From Gonium pectorale (Eukaryota > Chlorophyta > Chlorophyceae > Chlamydomonadales > Volvocaceae), in the NCBI GenBank assembly GCA_001584585.1, contig LSYV01000003.1, positions 1,383,392-1,432,816 on the forward strand: 49,425 nt of DNA, in the 5' to 3' direction. The position numbers and the translations under genes are program-made. Shown here piece after piece: positions 45,301 to 49,425 of the stretch. The stretch's first letter is position 1, and every line of letters starts with the position of its first letter. The notes beneath the pieces are model-generated. The model saw only the letters and a program-made list of their open reading frames with translations. It was not told the DNA's origin and ran no database searches.

Positions 45301-45491
45301 AAGAGCATGCGGTGCCGTGCGCCCCCGACGTAGGCACGCCTTGCGCCTGCGCATCGTAACAGCATCATTACGTGTCGTGCGCCCCGGCTCCCTGCCCAGT
45401 GGGGTCCAGGCGGGCTGCGCCAGCGCGCCGGATGGGCAGGTGGCCGGCAGGCGGGGGGGGCGGCCGCGGGGACCGAGGCGGTGCGCCGCTC
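42391..45491. other. Intergenic region of 3.1 kb, no supported gene
   Basis: This lies between the 3' ends of two convergent genes (the winged-helix gene on plus, ARP3 on minus). It holds a strong hairpin at 43868-43902 and the self-complementary GGCCGGCCGGTCGGCCGGC near 44210-44228. Open frames such as 44764-45333 lack motifs and splice partners. The last few hundred bases should contain the ARP3 3' untranslated region. Confidence 0.4.
43868..43902 (+). other. Hairpin with 14-bp stem and 7-nt loop
   Basis: The left arm AAGAAGCCGTATC (43869-43881) pairs with GATGCGGCTTCTT (43889-43901) with one G-T wobble, and the closing C-G pair at 43868/43902 extends it. The loop is TGCATTG. It is intergenic, outside any gene model. 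It could be a small-RNA precursor, a transcription or processing signal, or chance. Confidence 0.75.
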
Positions 45492-48400
45492 TCACGAGTC
45501 CCGAAAGACGTAGTTGCTGCGGCAGATGCTGCGGGTGCGTGCGGAGGCGGAGGAGGGAGGGTCAGCGGCGGGCGGGCGAGGAGGATTGCGGCAAGAATGA
45601 AGGCAGGAGACGACACGGAATCCCAGTGCCAACAGCTTCTCCGGCAAGGCACCGGAGCGCGGCGGCCCCGGCGGTGCGGGCGCCCCGAGCACGGCCGGCG
45701 GCAGGGGGGTCCGGGGTTCACACCGGGTGGCAGCAACTGGCACGCCAGGCTCCCGAGCGCTCCCATTCCGCTGCCCGGTCCTCCAAATGTGCTCATGGCC
45801 GCTAGTCGGGAAGCCGTGCGGCCCGACAGCTCCGCTACCGACCATGCCGGTAATTGCCGGACGCAACTCCTAGCCATGCCCGCGCCGCCCGTCCGCACCT
45901 GGGCCCGTACTCGGCGTACTGCTCCCTCGTGTGGCACACGCCCGTGAAGGCGGGGTCGCACGCCAGCAGGCTGCCCCCGAACCACACCGCGAAGCGCTGC
46001 ATGGCGTGGCTGCGGACCGTGATGTCGATGGCCTGGGAGGCGCAGCCGAGGAGAGTAGGGCGGGGGGCAGGGCGCAGGCGGGGGTGGCTCAGGTGGGCGC
46101 GTGGCGGTGAGCAATGGGCGACGGGGCGGCAACGCCAAGGGCCCAGCAGAGCCGTGCCGCTGGGCGCTGCTCAGACGGTTGCAGCAGCTTATCCCCGGAG
46201 AACAAGATTCGGGGGGCGCTTCAGTCCTGGGGCTGAGGTTGTGCACTCTTCGCCAATGCGACCTCCTTCCCACCCCTTGCCCTCCGTCCCTCCCCCTTCC
46301 CCTTGCATATCCTGCTCTTCCCCTTGCCGGCTCTCCCCTTCGCCCCTCCCCAGCACCGCGGCCCACCGTGGCCCCCGGCTGCAGCCTCCGCGACGTGGCC
46401 GCGGTCATGTCCGCCGCCAGCCGCCGCGCAAAGTTCTTGAACATGGTGCTGCCGCCGCTCAGCACGACGTTGCTGTACAGCGCGCGGCGGGTGTCGATGG
46501 GGCAGGCCTGTATGACGTCGTCAACGGCCTGCACGGGGCAGTCAGGGGCCCGGGATCTCACAGCCCGGCCGCCGAACGACCGCTTCAGGACGAGTGCGAC
46601 CCGCCAAGATAGGGAAGGTGTGGATGCACAGTCGGTCAAAGACCGTTATCAGCCTACCTCTCCCCCGAGTATAAACACCCGTTGCCAAGGGGACTGAAAC
46701 GACTCTGGACGAGCGGTCCCATCATCCTCTCGGGTCGGGAGATGACTAGCCAAAGTGTCTCGAGACGTTCTATCTTCTCTCACGACTGTCCGCCTTCTGG
46801 CGCCACTCACTCGCGTCAGACATGCAAGGCATGAGCCAGGCAAGGCTTGCGCCATGCCGCAACACGTGCTCACGCCGTCATGCACACCGGGTTCCCTGTG
46901 CGGCCTCGCCCCGCGCCCCGCCCCCCCCCGGCCCAGACCGTCATCACATACCCGCGGCAGCGACAGCGTCCCCTGCGGCGCTGAGGCGCATATCCCCGGG
47001 CTGAAGAACACCTCGGGCGCCAGGAAGCGCTCATAGCCCAGGTCCACCGTGAAGTCCTGGCAGGGCGGGGCGGGGCGGGGCGGGGCGGGTATGCGGGGCT
47101 AGGACCCGGGCGGAAGGCGGGCGAAGTCCTGCGGCATAGGGGCGGCTGGCGGCCGTTTGTGCACAATGGAGCCACCGGTCAGGATAAGAGTGTCCCTCCT
47201 ACCCCTACCCCTACCCCTACCCCTACCCCTACCCCTACCCCTACCCCAGCAGTGTTGAGGCTTGCTGTTCCGCGAGGTGCCTGCCCGCAGCCTCTCCGGC
47301 GGCTTCTCAGCCAGCTTCCCAGCTACCCCTACCCCTACCCCTACCCCTACCCCTACCACAGCAGTGTTGAGGCTTGCTGTTCCGCGAGGTGCCTGCCCGC
47401 AGCCTCTCCGGCGGCTTCCCAGCCAGCTTCAGCAGCCGCAATTGCACCCGTGCCGATTTGCCTCTGTCCGCTTGTGACCCGCCCCGCCCCTTCACACGGT
47501 CTGGACAGTAGACACCCTCGCAGCCCTCTACGGCTCCGCCCCCCGGCGTTTGCACATCACCATACGCTCACCGCGCCCGCCCGCGGGTTGTGCAGCTGCA
47601 GCGTCCGGTGGTACTTTGCGGGGTCCTTGTCGTAGCGCCCGAACTCGCGCAGCATGTCGGGCGCCACGTAGCAGTGGCCCTCCTTGATGCGGCGGCACAC
47701 CTCCAGGGACATGTCGGGGGGGACGGCCTCGCCGCGCTCCCTGTCGCGGGTGGGCGGGTAGGTCAGACGTAGGGGTACCATTGGCCCTTGCCACGGGCGA
47801 CAGGCGCAACACCCATCCCAATGGTGAGGGAGGAATAGCAATGGGTATGTGTGTATGGGGGGTGGGTCGGGTGCCCAGGGCCCATCAGCCATCGGCCAGG
47901 GGGTTTCCTGCCTCAGAGCGGGCCCGCCCCGATGCGGAATACCGGACGGTGCGCGCGGAAGTTCAACATCGCCACGGCTACAGTGGCCGCCAGCGGCGAC
48001 CCTGGAACAGCATACCTGCTCAGTCCATGCCCTCACACCTCCGCGCGGCCCGGCTCGGCCTGAACCCGAACGCCTGGCCGTCACCCTATGGGGTGTGCGG
48101 CCGTCACCCTATGTCGGGAGCGCCGGCCGCTGTCCAGGACGGCCCTGCCCAGACGCGCAGTGCCGCGCCGCCCCGCAGCCGCACGCCGCGCAGCCGCACC
48201 TGAGCATCTGCTGCACGAAGCCGGTGACTGCCCTCCCCGCCACGGGCAGGCTGCGGATGGCGCCCCCGAGCACGAAGCCGTCCACCACGGGGATGATGTG
48301 CGTCACGCCCTCGCCCACGTCCACCACCGTGCCCGTCAGGTGGGACGAGGCGGGCCCGCCGGGCAGCGAGGAGCCCGCGCCCGACTGCGGGGAGCGGCGG

Positions 48401-48909
48401 TCGGGAGAGGGGGAGGGGACGCCCGATAGTACACTCTAGGCACGGAGAGGAGAGGGGAGTGCAGAACGGCTGCCACATAGCGGTTGCCACCGTGACTCAG
48501 GCGCACTGAAAATCGGCAACCGGCGGCCCGCCAGCACCACCGAGCCCAGGATACGTACCGACGACTCGCACAGCTCCCTACCCGGGCGCCGCCAACCCCA
48601 CCCCGCTAGGGCAGCCCCTCACCCCAGCGTCCTGCGCCGGCCTCGCTCCGCCCCAGGCTCCTCCTCCACCCGGCTCTCACCCGCAGCCACCCCCGCCCAC
48701 CGGCCCCGCCCGGCCCTCCCACCTTTGCCGCCCTGTCCGCCGACGCCCAGCCTGCGTACAGCGCCAGCACCGCCTGCACGCCCACGTACATGCCCGCCAC
48801 GTTGAACGACTCAAACATGATCTCCGCCATGGCCTCGCGCGACTCGGGCGGGTTGAGTGGCGGCTCCGTCACCACCACGCAGTGCTCCTCGGGGTCCACG
48901 CGGAGGTAG
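45492..48909 (-). CDS. ARP3: Actin-related protein 3 (ARP3), 5' part outside the window
   Basis: Seven exons are visible: 48909-48723, 48384-48200, 47740-47572, 47056-46952, 46528-46367, 46032-45899 and 45528-45492; phases match and a TGA ends the frame. They encode about 325 residues, starting at [19 protein letters not shown], which corresponds to about residue 110 of other ARP3 proteins. Hallmarks are [37 protein letters not shown] (nucleotide site), [49 protein letters not shown] and the C-terminal [15 protein letters not shown]3 is a core subunit of the Arp2/3 complex that nucleates branched actin filaments. The loop between RRLAADM and the [12 protein letters not shown] strand is shorter than in animal ARP3. 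The N-terminal exons should lie on the right beyond 49425, since no match is seen in 48910-49425. Intron 3 of the visible part carries CCCCTA arrays. Confidence 0.93.
47199..47433 (+). repeat. CCCCTA hexamer arrays and 112-bp duplication in an ARP3 intron
   Basis: About eight CCCCTA units occupy 47199-47247, then a unique sequence starting AGCAGTGTTGAGGCTTGCTG. A second array of about six units occupies 47323-47357, and the same unique sequence repeats from 47360 to about 47432 with few changes. The offset of the two copies is 112 bp. It lies inside the intron between the exons at 47572 and 47056. Confidence 0.9.
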
Positions 48910-49425
48910 CTGCGGCCGTGCGTGGAGGGGGGGGGGGGATGAGGGGCAGCGGTGGCGGGAGAGGTAGGAACACCGTGTCAACGAGGGCGGGAGAAGGACA
49001 GGAGCCATCAACCTCGGGTGCGTGTGCAAATGCAAGGTAAGGGCAGGGGCTCAAGGTGCCTCCTTGCAGCATACCGCATGCGGTGTGACGGTGTGACGGC
49101 GAGCGCGCCGCCCTTTCCCTTTCCCTTTCCACTTCACGAGGCGCCCAGACGCCCTCGGCCGCTACAGTCCGAATGCCCTTTCTCCCCCGTATATGGAACA
49201 CCTCCCCCGCCAGCACCCACTAACCGCGCTGTCCAGTTGGCCGCTCGGAGCAGCGCCCCCAACCGGCCCTGCTCTGCGCCCGGCTGCAGCCCCCGCTACT
49301 GGTTCCGCGGGACCCACGGAGCCGGAGTTGTGGCCCCAACCCTGCAGCTCCCGTACGCATAGCGTATGCCACCCCCCTGGATCCCCCCCTGGCCAACTGG
49401 CAACCTCAACCCACAAACCTGCCTC
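48910..49425. other. Right edge, probably ARP3 intron
   Basis: This lies directly upstream of the first visible ARP3 exon on the minus strand, which begins after an AG acceptor at 48911-48910. No segment matches the N-terminal part of ARP3 here, so it is most likely intron. A short CCCTTT repeat lies at about 49111-49127. Confidence 0.5.

Noticed and set aside
44764..45333. Open frame of 189 codons near the ARP3 3' end
   Set aside because: Low-complexity Arg/Pro/Ala sequence with overlapping frames on both strands and no recognisable domain.
47199..47247. Chromosome end (telomere)
   Set aside because: The arrays are short, internal, inside an ARP3 intron, and the unit is not the known Chlamydomonas telomere repeat.
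1..49425. CRISPR arrays, bacterial operons, rRNA or tRNA genes
   Set aside because: No regularly spaced repeats with unique spacers, and no rRNA signatures. I noticed no tRNA with intact A and B boxes, but a dedicated covariance search was not possible by eye.

Overview
The window is nuclear DNA of a green alga of the Chlamydomonas/volvocine type. It is very GC-rich. Its genes are split by many short G/C-rich introns with GT..AG borders, and third codon positions are mostly G or C. Several proteins belong to plant or chloroplast families. There are no operons, bacterial ribosome sites, CRISPR arrays, rRNA genes or insertion sequences. I rebuilt the gene models by hand from splice sites, reading-frame phase and family motifs. 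Exon borders are therefore predictions, but phase closes across every model given with more than one exon.

Layout from left to right. (1) 1557-4979 (+): a probable mitochondrial protein with a coiled coil and no recognised family. (2) 6621-7037 (+): a short ankyrin-type fragment, probably a remnant. (3) 9906-12523 (-): a FAD4-type plastid lipid desaturase. (4) 13171-14214 (-): a small plastid-targeted protein with one membrane helix. (5) 14566-19157 (+), divergent from (4): an ALS3/STAR2/FetB-type membrane permease with an unusual tail of about 330 residues. (6) 19857-20372 (+): a hypothetical exon. (7) 22217-26114 (+): a large membrane-anchored alpha/beta hydrolase behind a clear TATA box. 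(8) 27354-35635 (+): a 17-exon gene that joins methylthioribose-1-phosphate isomerase (MtnA) to methylthioribose kinase (MtnK). (9) 39519-42390 (+): a possible E2F/DP-like winged-helix protein with heptad repeats and a glutamine-rich tail. (10) 45492-48909 (-): the 3' two thirds of an ARP3 actin-related gene, whose 5' exons lie beyond the window.

How the genes relate. There is no pathway cluster. Genes 3 to 5 form a local group in which two products are probably plastid proteins, and genes 4 and 5 share a 351-bp divergent intergenic region. The MtnA-MtnK gene would catalyse two consecutive steps of methionine salvage in one chain, and it is the most interesting object here.

Other structure. 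A dispersed repeat of about 110 bp is present at 3625-3733 and 8233-8346, with a partial copy at 23919-23955. Two introns appear to use GC donors. The ARP3 intron carries CCCCTA hexamer arrays inside a 112-bp duplication. A 14-bp hairpin lies at 43868-43902. Several kilobase-scale stretches (7.0-9.9, 20.4-22.2, 35.6-39.5 and 42.4-45.5 kb) hold no gene I can support.
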